From Deltaproteobacteria bacterium (lineage in GTDB: Bacteria > Desulfobacterota > SM23-61): 36,328 nt of DNA. The DNA lies in contig VGSF01000048.1 of the NCBI GenBank assembly GCA_016875165.1, positions 1 through 36,328 on the forward strand, read 5' to 3'. The position numbers were made by a program, and so were the translations under genes. Each line of letters starts with the position of its first letter. Within the stretch, counting starts at the first letter, position 1. Under the pieces are notes generated by a model. That model worked only from the letters and a program-made list of their open reading frames with translations. It was not told the origin of the DNA and did not search any database. Below, one piece after another: positions 16,436-23,877 of this stretch.

Positions 16436-17488
16436 ATGACTCAATTTTTTGGATACTCCATGCCGGTTCAACCCTGGTTTGCTATGGCCATCTTTATCGC
16501 CCTCTGGTTGGCCTTAAGCTTATTGATTTTGCGATTATTTCAAACCTATGTCCGGCAATGGGCTGAAAAGACCGAGACTCGCATAGGTAAACTCCTGGTG
16601 GAAGCTCTCCACGGGCCGCTCTTGATCTTACTCCTGTTCATCGGGGGGAGGGTGATTTTGGGGGGCATGGAACTAACCTCCAAGATAGAGAGATTAACGA
16701 CGGTAGGAATCTCCCTGGCCACGGCATTTGTACTGATTTACGCCAGCGTCAAGATCTACCACGGTATTCTTTTGGAATACGGGCAGCGTTATGAACCAAT
16801 TAAACCTTCCCTGGGCATCCTGAACCTTTTGGGCACGGCCTTAATCATCCTCATCGGTCTCCTGATTACCCTGGACAGCCTGAGCATATCCATAAGCCCG
16901 CTGCTGACCACTCTGGGAATTGGGGGCTTAGCCGTGGCTTTAGCCTTCAAGGATACGTTAGCCAACTTCTTTGCCGGACTTTACATCCTGGCCGATCGGC
17001 CCATTAACGTGGGGGACTACATAAAATTAGAAGGAGGACCGGAAGGGTACGTGCAGGAAGTGGGTTGGCGCTCTACCCGCATCCGCACCCTCCCCAATAA
17101 TATCGTAGTCATTCCCAACTCCAAGCTCTCCGAGTCGATAATTACTAACTATTTCCTTCCCGAACGGCGCATGTCCCTGCTCCTGAATATCGGTGTCAGC
17201 TACGAAAGCGACTCCAGGAAAGTGGAAGAGATTCTCATAGAAGAGGCCAAGCGGGCCGTTGGGGAAATCGAGGGCCTACTGGCTGATCCCCCTCCCATCG
17301 TGAGATTCATCCCCGGCTTTGGGGAGTCTGCCCTTAATTTTACGCTCATCTGCCAGGTGCGGGAGTTCGTGGATCAATATTACGTGCAGCACGAATTGCG
17401 CCATCGCATTTTCGAGCGCTTTAAAAAAGAAGGCATAGAGATTCCCTTTCCTCAGAGGACAGTTCATTTGCGGAAGGAAGGGATTTAA
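16436..17488 (+). CDS. MscS-family small-conductance mechanosensitive channel
   Basis: A 350-residue inner-membrane channel releasing solutes on hypo-osmotic shock. Hydrophobic segments lie at about residues 12-35, 55-75, 90-110, 125-145 and the pore helix around 150-180. The pore region includes TTLGIGGLAVALAFKDTLANFFAGLYI, rich in Gly/Ala as in MscS TM3. The beta domain follows with ADRPINVGDYI and LPNNIVVIPNSKL (about 190-235), then the cytoplasmic alpha-beta cage domain. It has two more N-terminal spans than E. coli MscS. Start ATG after AAGGAAATAGCTGCCC, weak. It stands alone between repeats. Confidence 0.92.
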   Translation: MTQFFGYSMPVQPWFAMAIFIALWLALSLLILRLFQTYVRQWAEKTETRIGKLLVEALHGPLLILLLFIGGRVILGGMELTSKIERLTTVGISLATAFVLIYASVKIYHGILLEYGQRYEPIKPSLGILNLLGTALIILIGLLITLDSLSISISPLLTTLGIGGLAVALAFKDTLANFFAGLYILADRPINVGDYIKLEGGPEGYVQEVGWRSTRIRTLPNNIVVIPNSKLSESIITNYFLPERRMSLLLNIGVSYESDSRKVEEILIEEAKRAVGEIEGLLADPPPIVRFIPGFGESALNFTLICQVREFVDQYYVQHELRHRIFERFKKEGIEIPFPQRTVHLRKEGI

Positions 17489-17540
17489 TTTGGGGCTGGT
17501 GCAAAAGGCAGCGAATTGTGTTAAAATAGAATCAATGGAA

Positions 17541-17697
17541 TGGCTTCGTAAAAAGTCTTCACTCCGGCCTGCCTGTGCCTGGCAGACAGGTGAAAACCGG
17601 AGTCCAGAGTATTTATAAGCATTTGAAAATACTGGATTCCGGCTTCCGCCGGAATGACGGAAAAGGGCATTTTCAGACCTTTTACGACTCCATCAAC
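17541..17697. repeat. TCGTAAAAAGTC element, copy 1
   Basis: Outer ends ATGGCTTCGTAAAAAGTC-like (left) and GACCTTTTACGACTCCAT (right) are inverted. The core carries CACTCCGGCCTGCCTGTGCC with the inner inverted pair CTGGATTCCGG / CCGGAGTCCAG and a GGCTTCCGCCGGAATGAC end. The same core type recurs at 21709-21890 and in the right half of 28928-29187. Confidence 0.85.
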
Positions 17698-17773
17698 TTT
17701 GATTCACTTCAGGCACATTAATTTCTCATCGAAAGCGCCCTAATTCTCTACTCTTTTCCGAAAGGAGCCAGCC

Positions 17774-18148
17774 ATGGAAAAAGTCCTCTGCGTTGACGAT
17801 GATCTCAGCCTTCTTCGTCTTTACCAGGACGAACTTACGGAAGAAGGATACAAAGTAATTCTGGCCAAGGACGGAAAAGAGGCCCTGGCCAAATTCGAGA
17901 AAGAAAACCCCCAGGTGGTCGTTATGGATATCCGCATGCCGGTCATGGATGGCATCGATACTCTGACAGCCATGCTGGGGAAGGACCGGCAGGTTCCGGT
18001 CATTTTGAACACGGCCTATCCCCAGTACCGGGAGAACTTTATGACCTGGGGAGCTGAAGCCTACGTGATTAAATCATCCGACCTCACCGAGCTGAAACAA
18101 AAAATCTGGGAAGTCCTGAACAAGCGAAAAAAGCAAGCGAAATCTTAA
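17774..18148 (+). CDS. Stand-alone response-regulator receiver domain
   Basis: A 124-residue CheY-like receiver with no output domain. Acidic pocket Asp8-Asp10 (CVDDD), phospho-acceptor Asp52 (VVMDIRMPVMDG), Thr80 (ILNTAYP) and Lys100 (YVIKSS) are all in place, so it should be phosphorylatable. The ATG follows GAAAGGAGCCAGCC. It lies 18 bases before glgC, so the two are likely co-transcribed; it may link a kinase signal to glycogen metabolism, but this is inference. The orphan hybrid kinase at 193-3429 is one conceivable partner without direct support. Confidence 0.92.
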   Translation: MEKVLCVDDDLSLLRLYQDELTEEGYKVILAKDGKEALAKFEKENPQVVVMDIRMPVMDGIDTLTAMLGKDRQVPVILNTAYPQYRENFMTWGAEAYVIKSSDLTELKQKIWEVLNKRKKQAKS

Positions 18149-18166
18149 CCAGCAAGGAGGCTTGCT

Positions 18167-19393
18167 TTGCCAGTGTCAGAGAAAATTGTTGGCATGGTTT
18201 TAGCCGGAGGAAAAGGTGAACGGCTCTATCCGCTTACCCAGGATCGGGCCAAACCCGCTGTTCCCTTCGGGGGCAAATACCGCATCATCGATTTTACCTT
18301 GAGCAACTGCCTTAATTCCGGAATCCGGCGGTTGAACCTCCTCACCCAGTATAAATCCCTATCCCTCAACCGGCACATCATGCAGGGGTGGAATATCTTC
18401 AACCCCGAACTGGACGAATACATCAACCTCATTCCAGCCCAACAGCGCGTCGGCGAGGATTGGTATCTGGGCACGGCCGATGCCATCTACCAGAACATCT
18501 ACGTGTTGCAGATGGACCGTCCTGATCTGGTCCTCATCCTTTCCGGCGACCATATTTATAAGATGAATTACATGGAGATGATTGCCTACCACCGGGAGCG
18601 CCGGGCCAACCTTACCGTGGGCGTAATAGAAATGGATAAAAACCTTTCTCGCCATTTTGGCGTTCTCCAGGTCGATGAAGAGTTTCGCATTGTAGGATTT
18701 GAGGAAAAGCCGGAGATACCCCAAACCATTCCGGGCTACCCCGACCTGATTCTGGCCAACATGGGAGTTTATGTTTTCGATACAGAAACTCTTGTGCGCC
18801 GGGTCATTGAAGACGCCAAGGATCCAGATTCACAGCATGATTTTGGGAAAAATGTCATCCCGGCGATGGTCCCTCAAGACCGGGTCTTTGCCTACAGTTT
18901 CCGGGACGAAAACAAAAAAACTGCCAAATACTGGAGGGACATCGGAACGCTGGATGCCTATTATGAAGCCAGCATGGACCTGGTGGCCATCGACCCGATA
19001 TTCAACCTTTACGACCAGGAATGGCCTATTCGCACTTACCACCCTCCCACCCCGCCGGCGAAAACGGTTTTCTTCGAAGAGCATAAAGGTGGCCGAATTG
19101 GAGGAGCTTACAATTCCCTCATCGCCGGCGATTGCATCATCAGCGGGGGAAAAGTAATTCGCTCCATTTTATTTCCCAAAGTGCGCATCCACAGCTATTC
19201 CTTGGTTCGCGATGCCATATTGATGGAGGGGGTCGATGTGGGTAGATACGCCCGGGTGAATCGAGCAATTATAGATAAGGGGGTGCATATCCCGGAAGGA
19301 TACCAGGTTGGGTTCAATCTGGAAGAAGATGCTAAGAAATTCACGGTTACTGAATCGGGCATCGTGGTCATCCCCAAAGGGGCTATTCTATGA
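18167..19393 (+). CDS. glgC: Glucose-1-phosphate adenylyltransferase (ADP-glucose pyrophosphorylase)
   Basis: A 408-residue enzyme making ADP-glucose from ATP and glucose 1-phosphate for glycogen synthesis. The nucleotide-binding LAGGKGERLYPLT lies at about 12-24 and RAKPAVPFGGKYRIIDF at 27-43. The adenine-site GTADAIYQN follows near 103, then VLILSGDHIYKMNY and the glucose-1-phosphate-binding GFEEKP (about 178-183). A left-handed beta-helix tail occupies about 300-408. The likely start is TTG 18167 after a strong AAGGAGG; a GTG at 18173 is an alternative. Its neighbour is the receiver-domain gene. Other glycogen genes are not in the window. Confidence 0.95.
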   Translation: MPVSEKIVGMVLAGGKGERLYPLTQDRAKPAVPFGGKYRIIDFTLSNCLNSGIRRLNLLTQYKSLSLNRHIMQGWNIFNPELDEYINLIPAQQRVGEDWYLGTADAIYQNIYVLQMDRPDLVLILSGDHIYKMNYMEMIAYHRERRANLTVGVIEMDKNLSRHFGVLQVDEEFRIVGFEEKPEIPQTIPGYPDLILANMGVYVFDTETLVRRVIEDAKDPDSQHDFGKNVIPAMVPQDRVFAYSFRDENKKTAKYWRDIGTLDAYYEASMDLVAIDPIFNLYDQEWPIRTYHPPTPPAKTVFFEEHKGGRIGGAYNSLIAGDCIISGGKVIRSILFPKVRIHSYSLVRDAILMEGVDVGRYARVNRAIIDKGVHIPEGYQVGFNLEEDAKKFTVTESGIVVIPKGAIL

Positions 19394-19465
19394 TAATGTT
19401 CGGGCGCTAAGCGAATAGCATTTTGCTTCCCTTGCCCGCTTTTCTCGCCAATATTCTTCAAACAA

Positions 19466-19619
19466 CTTTGACGATCTCGTAAAAAGCCCCGTTTTCGTCA
19501 TGGCGAGGAGTTCCGCGAATGCGGGACGACAAAGCAATCCCGTATTTTCAAAGACTTATAAAAACGAGATTGCTTCGCTCGCAATGACTCTTCTGCCGGC
19601 TTTTTACGAAGCCATCAAC
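19466..19619. repeat. TCGTAAAAAGTC element, copy 2 (tRNA-unrelated GAAGCAATC core)
   Basis: Left end GACGATCTCGTAAAAAGC, right end GGCTTTTTACGAAGCCATC, inverted. The core has GCGAGGAGTTCCGCGAATGC and AAGCAATCCCGTATTTTCAA, which is the same core type as 35095-35265. Confidence 0.85.
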
Positions 19620-19621
19620 TT

Positions 19622-19792
19622 TGATGAACTCGTAAAAAGACAGAATTCCCTTCATTAGGTCATTCTGGCCCCGTATCAAGTACGGGGTAAACTCCAGCCG
19701 GAATCCAGTAAATTCAAGCATTTCTGTCCCGCCATAGGCGGGACTTTTCGCAGGAGTGACGGCTTTTCTGACTTTTTACGAAGCCATCAACT
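19622..19792. repeat. TCGTAAAAAGTC element, copy 3, tandem to copy 2
   Basis: Left end TGATGAACTCGTAAAAAGAC, right end CTGACTTTTTACGAAGCCAT. The core has the CATTCTGGCCCCGTATCAAG and CAGGAGTGACGG landmarks, a different core from the immediately preceding copy. The two share the CATCAACTTTGATGAACTCG junction. The tatC start lies about 40 bases beyond. Confidence 0.85.
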
Positions 19793-19834
19793 TTCGCTTT
19801 TCAATAAACGTCTTTGGGCGTATAATTTTTCTCT

Positions 19835-20596
19835 ATGAGATGGGGCGATAAAATCCGGGAGATGGACAGAAACAAGGTCTTCGACAAGCTCGAAGGCCTG
19901 CGCGGCGCATTGATCCGCGCATTCCTCATCATCCTCGGTCTCTCGATTGTCTCCTATTTTTTCTGGAAGGAAGCCCTGCATTTTCTGCAAAAACCCCTGG
20001 GAATGCCGTTGATCATGTACGGCCTTCCGGAAGCCTTTTTTGTTTCCCTTAGGCTTGCCCTCTTCATGGGCATCTTTCTGGCGTCCCCCCTCATCTTCAA
20101 CGGCCTATGGGGAGCCTTTGCCCCGCTATTTTCCTTCAACTCCCGGCGATACTCCCTTCTTGTTGTCCTATCAGCCACAGCCCTTTTTTATGCCGGATCC
20201 TTTTTTTGCTATTATTTAGTTTTGCCCGTAGGAATCAACTTTCTGGTGAATTATGGCAGCGAAAACCTGAAACCGATGATCAGCCTATCCAAATATATGA
20301 CGTTTTCCATCGGACTTATTTTTGCTTTTGGCTTAGTTTTTGAATTGCCGCTCATCATGCTTATCCTTGGCCGGGTGGGCCTGGTTGGTTATCAGGGGCT
20401 GGCCAAAAACCGCAAGTACGCCCTTTTAATAAACTCGATTCTCTCCGCCATGCTGACGCCCACGCCGGATGCTTACTCCATGCTTTTAATGATGGTTCCC
20501 GTACAAGTCCTCTATGAACTTTCCATCTGGCTGGTAAAAATTTTCGGGAAGAAGAAAGTCGCGGTGCCTGATCCCACTTCAGAGGAGTCCCCATGA
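19835..20596 (+). CDS. tatC: Sec-independent (Tat) protein translocase subunit TatC
   Basis: A 253-residue six-span inner-membrane protein, the receptor for twin-arginine signal peptides. Hydrophobic segments lie at about 28-47, 72-95, 110-135, 155-180, 195-210 and 220-235. The family features GLPEAFFVSLRLALFMGIFLASPL (first periplasmic loop and TM2) and LTPTPDAYSM are clear. The usual N-terminal HLxELR motif is degenerate (KLEGLRGALIRAF), so signal-peptide binding may differ. No tatA or tatB is nearby. ATG 19835 or 19862 are both possible starts. It overlaps amrS by four bases. Confidence 0.9.
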   Translation: MRWGDKIREMDRNKVFDKLEGLRGALIRAFLIILGLSIVSYFFWKEALHFLQKPLGMPLIMYGLPEAFFVSLRLALFMGIFLASPLIFNGLWGAFAPLFSFNSRRYSLLVVLSATALFYAGSFFCYYLVLPVGINFLVNYGSENLKPMISLSKYMTFSIGLIFAFGLVFELPLIMLILGRVGLVGYQGLAKNRKYALLINSILSAMLTPTPDAYSMLLMMVPVQVLYELSIWLVKIFGKKKVAVPDPTSEESP

Positions 20597-21630
20597 AAGA
20601 AGCGATGCTCTATCAGAAGGTGGCCGGCCAGGAAGTTCATTGTAACCTCTGCTATCACCGCTGCCGGATTGGAGACGGTAAGCGGGGAATCTGCGGCGTG
20701 CGGGAAAATCGGGGAGGAACCCTGTACACCCTGGTCTACCGTAAGCTTATCTCCCGCAACGTGGACCCGATCGAAAAGAAACCCATGTTTCATTTTGCTC
20801 CGGGAACAAGGTCTTTCTCCATCGCCACTGTGGGCTGCAACTTTCGCTGCGATTTCTGCCAGAATTATGAAATTTCCCAGATGCCCGGGGATCAAAAACG
20901 TATTATGGGAGAAGACGTTAGCCCGGAGGAGATTGTAGCCCTGGCCAAGAAGACAGATTGCCGGACCATTGCTTATACGTACACGGAACCGACCATCTAT
21001 TTTGAATATGCCTACGACATTGCGGGGCTGGCCACCCGGCAAGGGTTGAAGAACATTTTTGTCACCAATGGTTACATGACTGAGGAAGCTCTACGGACAA
21101 TCCATCCCCACCTGCACGGAGCCAACGTAGACCTGAAGTCATTCACTGAAGAGTTCTACCAGAAGCGCTGTGGGGCCAGGCTCGACGGAGTCCTCCATTC
21201 TCTGCGGTTGATGAAAGAATTGGGAGTCTGGGTGGAGATCACCACCCTGATCATTCCCGGCTTAAACGACAGCGAAGAAGAACTCCAAAACATCGCCCGC
21301 TTCATCTTCTCTCTGGGCCGGGAAACCCCCTGGCACATCAGCCGCTTTCACCCCATGTACAAGATGCTTGACCGGTCTCCGACCTCTGTTCATATTCTCG
21401 AACAGGCCAGAAAAATCGGATTGGATGCCGGGCTGCGTTACGTCTATACGGGGAACGTTCCGGGAGATGCGGGGGAAGATACCTTCTGTTACCATTGCGG
21501 CAAGTTGCTGGTGGACCGGCTGGGGTTTCAGATTCTTAAATGCCGTGTGCAAGGGAATAAATGCTATAACTGCGGCTCGACGATTGATGGAGTGGATCTG
21601 GAAACGGGTTCCAGCGGCCAAGGGTCATAG
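20593..21630 (+). CDS. amrS: AmmeMemoRadiSam-system radical SAM enzyme (AmrS)
   Basis: A 345-residue radical SAM enzyme. An N-terminal cysteine knuckle (CNLCYHRCRIGDGKRGICG, about 17-35) precedes the radical SAM motif CNFRCDFC, with Cys82, Cys86 and Cys89 for the 4Fe-4S cluster that cleaves SAM. NFVTNGYM-like IFVTNGYMTEEAL and NVDLKSF follow. The C-terminus has paired CxxC motifs (YHCGKLL and CYNCG). The family is named for frequent linkage to MEMO and AMMECR1 proteins, neither of which is present here; its substrate is not firmly known. Translation is coupled to tatC by an ATGA overlap, an uncommon pairing. Confidence 0.93.
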   Translation: MKEAMLYQKVAGQEVHCNLCYHRCRIGDGKRGICGVRENRGGTLYTLVYRKLISRNVDPIEKKPMFHFAPGTRSFSIATVGCNFRCDFCQNYEISQMPGDQKRIMGEDVSPEEIVALAKKTDCRTIAYTYTEPTIYFEYAYDIAGLATRQGLKNIFVTNGYMTEEALRTIHPHLHGANVDLKSFTEEFYQKRCGARLDGVLHSLRLMKELGVWVEITTLIIPGLNDSEEELQNIARFIFSLGRETPWHISRFHPMYKMLDRSPTSVHILEQARKIGLDAGLRYVYTGNVPGDAGEDTFCYHCGKLLVDRLGFQILKCRVQGNKCYNCGSTIDGVDLETGSSGQGS

Positions 21631-21708
21631 GGTTCACGTCTTCGAACCCTTTTGGACCGAAAATCCCTTGCCCCCCATCACTTTTGATTTTCATTCATGA
21701 TTTAAGAA

Positions 21709-21890
21709 TGATGGTCTCGTAAAAAGTCGTCACTCCGGCCTGCCTGTGCCTGGCAGACAGGTGAAAACCGGAGTCCAGAGAATTGATAACTATTTGAAAA
21801 GACTGGATTCCGGCTGGAGTTTACCCCGTACTTGATACGGGGCCGGAATGACGGAAAACAGCATTTAAATACTTTTTACGAGATTATCAA
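21709..21890. repeat. TCGTAAAAAGTC element, copy 4
   Basis: Left end ATGATGGTCTCGTAAAAAGT, right end TACTTTTTACGAGATTATCA. The core begins like copy 1 (CACTCCGGCCTGCCTGTGCC) but ends like copy 3 (GTTTACCCCGTACTTGATAC), so it looks like a recombinant. The remaining 21893-22065 is AT-rich with no feature I can name. Confidence 0.85.
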
Positions 21891-22065
21891 CATTTTTTTA
21901 CTAAACTCTGCTTGATCAGAAAAATAATTTGAGCTACCATGCTAACAAATATTCGTGTATGAATTTTATCTGTTCATTGCGCTTATTCGGGCCCAACCTG
22001 GGCCTGGCAAAGCACTCCAATTTTGGCAACTAAGCACTAGCCATTAAAATAAAGAGAGGTGAACC

Positions 22066-23052
22066 ATGATGTATGAAGTTGTCACTTTTGGTGAAGCGAT
22101 GCTTCGCCTATCACCACCGCACTTCGGGCGACTGGAGCAAACCCATTCTTTGGATGTGGAAATAGGCGGGAGTGAGCTGAATGTGGCTGTTGGATTATCC
22201 AGGCTGGGAATGCCAGCAGTCTGGATCTCCAAACTCCCCAATAATGCCCTGGGATGGATGGTGCGTAATCGGGCCCGGGAATTGGGAGTGGATACCTCCC
22301 AGGTGATCTTCAGCGATAAAGGGCGCCAGGGCCTTTATTTCGTCGAGTATGGCGCGGCCCCGCGGGCCAGTTCTGTGCTTTATGATCGGGGAAATTCAGC
22401 CATCAGCTTGATCCAGCCCGGTGAAGTGGACTGGATAAAAGTATTTTCCAAAGCCAAACTATTCCACGTCAGCGGGATCACGCCGGCGCTCAGCGCATCC
22501 GCGGCAGAAACCACGGCAGTGGCCATGAAAGCCGCCAAGGAAGCGGGATGCTTAGTGAGTTATGACCTCAACTACCGCAAGAAACTCTGGTCGCCCGGCG
22601 AGGCCAAAAGCTGCCAGGAACCTCTGATGAAGCTGGTGGACATCATCACCACCACAGAAGAGGATACGGGCATCGTCTTTGGAATCCGGGAAGATAATTA
22701 TCAGAAGGTTGCCGAAGCTCTGGCCAAGACGTTTGGATTCAAAGCAGTAGCCATCACCTTACGCGAAGACCTTTCGGTCTGGAAGAATAATTGGACGGCT
22801 ATTGCTTACGCGGACGGGAAGATCTATTCTGACCGCACATATACCGTTGAAATTGTGGACCGCGTTGGCGCCGGCGACTCCTTTACCGCCGGGTTTATCT
22901 ATGGGTATCTTAAAGGCGGAGCAGAGCAAGGCGTAAAATACGGGAATGCTCTCTCGGCCCTTAAACATACGATCCCGGGAGATTTCAACTGGTCCACCCT
23001 GGAAGAAGTGGAAGCCCAGATTAAAGGGACAGGGTTGAGAATATCGAGATAA
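22066..23052 (+). CDS. kdgK: PfkB-family sugar kinase, probable 2-keto-3-deoxygluconate kinase
   Basis: A 328-residue ribokinase-fold enzyme. The glycine-rich EIGGSELNVAVGLSRLG (about 29-45) and the catalytic GAGDS (Asp271, in DRVGAGDSFTAGF) are intact. The next gene is KDPG aldolase, and KDG kinase makes exactly its substrate, KDPG; this context is the main ground for the specific name over fructokinase or another PfkB member. RLSPPHFGRLEQTHSLDVEIGG near the N-terminus also resembles KDG kinases. The ribosome site AAAGAGAGGTGAA precedes two adjacent ATGs (22066, 22069). Role: lower Entner-Doudoroff route or uronate degradation in the cytoplasm. Confidence 0.85.
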   Translation: MMYEVVTFGEAMLRLSPPHFGRLEQTHSLDVEIGGSELNVAVGLSRLGMPAVWISKLPNNALGWMVRNRARELGVDTSQVIFSDKGRQGLYFVEYGAAPRASSVLYDRGNSAISLIQPGEVDWIKVFSKAKLFHVSGITPALSASAAETTAVAMKAAKEAGCLVSYDLNYRKKLWSPGEAKSCQEPLMKLVDIITTTEEDTGIVFGIREDNYQKVAEALAKTFGFKAVAITLREDLSVWKNNWTAIAYADGKIYSDRTYTVEIVDRVGAGDSFTAGFIYGYLKGGAEQGVKYGNALSALKHTIPGDFNWSTLEEVEAQIKGTGLRISR

Positions 23053-23054
23053 AT

Positions 23055-23130
23055 TCGGAATGCGGAATGCCGAGTTCGAAGTGCGGAATTATTTTTATTC
23101 CGCATTCGGCATTCCGCAATCCGCATTCAA
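23055..23130. repeat. Inverted repeat of GCGGAATGC type between kdgK and eda
   Basis: CGGAATGCGGAATGCCGAG on the left pairs with CGCATTCGGCATTCCGCAA on the right, forming a long hairpin that ends 10 bases before the eda start. A reading frame in phase with eda opens within it but is only repeat sequence. Confidence 0.85.
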
Positions 23131-23140
23131 AGGGGGTTTT

Positions 23141-23785
23141 ATGAAAGAAGTTTTAGCGAAAATTTTAGAAGAAGGCGTTGTTCCAGTCATCCGGGTCTCT
23201 TCGGCCGGGGAAGCATTTGAGGTGGCCAAGGCTATCAAAGAAGGGGGCATAACGGTTATTGAAGTGACTATGACTGTTCCCGGGGCCATGGACGTGATTA
23301 AGGAGGTCAGCCAGAAATTTGGCAAAGAAGTCTTACTGGGGGCCGGCACAATCCTCGACCCGGAAACCGCGAGGATGGCGCTCCTCAACGGCGCCAGGTT
23401 CCTGGTCACTCCTGCTGTAAACCTGGATGTGATCAAAATGTCCAACCGCTACAGCGCCGTGGTGATTCCGGGGGCCCTCACCCCCACTGAGATCCTTACG
23501 GCCTGGGAGGCCGGGGCAGACTTAGTTAAGGTTTTTCCCATTGCCCAGGTGGGAGGCCCGGCTTACATCCGAGCCATTCAAGGCCCGCTGCCTCATATTC
23601 CCCTCGTTCCCACGGGCGGGGTCAATCTGCAAAATGCCGGGGAATTCATCAAAGCCGGGGCAGCGGCCATCGCCGCGGGAGGGGAGTTAGTGGACAAGAA
23701 GGCTGTGGCTGAAAAAAAATATTCCGTGATTGTGGAGAATGCCCAAAAATTCCTGGCTGAGGTGAAAAAGGCCCGGGGCAAGTGA
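23141..23785 (+). CDS. eda: 2-dehydro-3-deoxy-phosphogluconate (KDPG) aldolase
   Basis: A 214-residue class I aldolase splitting KDPG into pyruvate and glyceraldehyde 3-phosphate. The Schiff-base Lys130 lies in ADLVKVFP, Glu41 in VIEVTMTVPGA, and Arg in VPVIRVSS; the phosphate-binding VPTGGVNLQN is near residue 155. Length is normal for a trimeric Eda. I place the start at 23141 after AAAGGGGG. An upstream in-frame ATG (23060) would add 27 residues encoded by the GCGGAATGC repeat and is rejected. With the kinase upstream it makes a two-gene KDG-to-glycolysis module. Confidence 0.94.
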   Translation: MKEVLAKILEEGVVPVIRVSSAGEAFEVAKAIKEGGITVIEVTMTVPGAMDVIKEVSQKFGKEVLLGAGTILDPETARMALLNGARFLVTPAVNLDVIKMSNRYSAVVIPGALTPTEILTAWEAGADLVKVFPIAQVGGPAYIRAIQGPLPHIPLVPTGGVNLQNAGEFIKAGAAAIAAGGELVDKKAVAEKKYSVIVENAQKFLAEVKKARGK

Positions 23786-23877
23786 AATGTGAAATTGGGT
23801 CATTTCATGGTATAGATGGTTGTATTATGGCCCAAGAAAGGCAGAATTTATTACCCGAAAGATTAAGGGGAGTTCTT

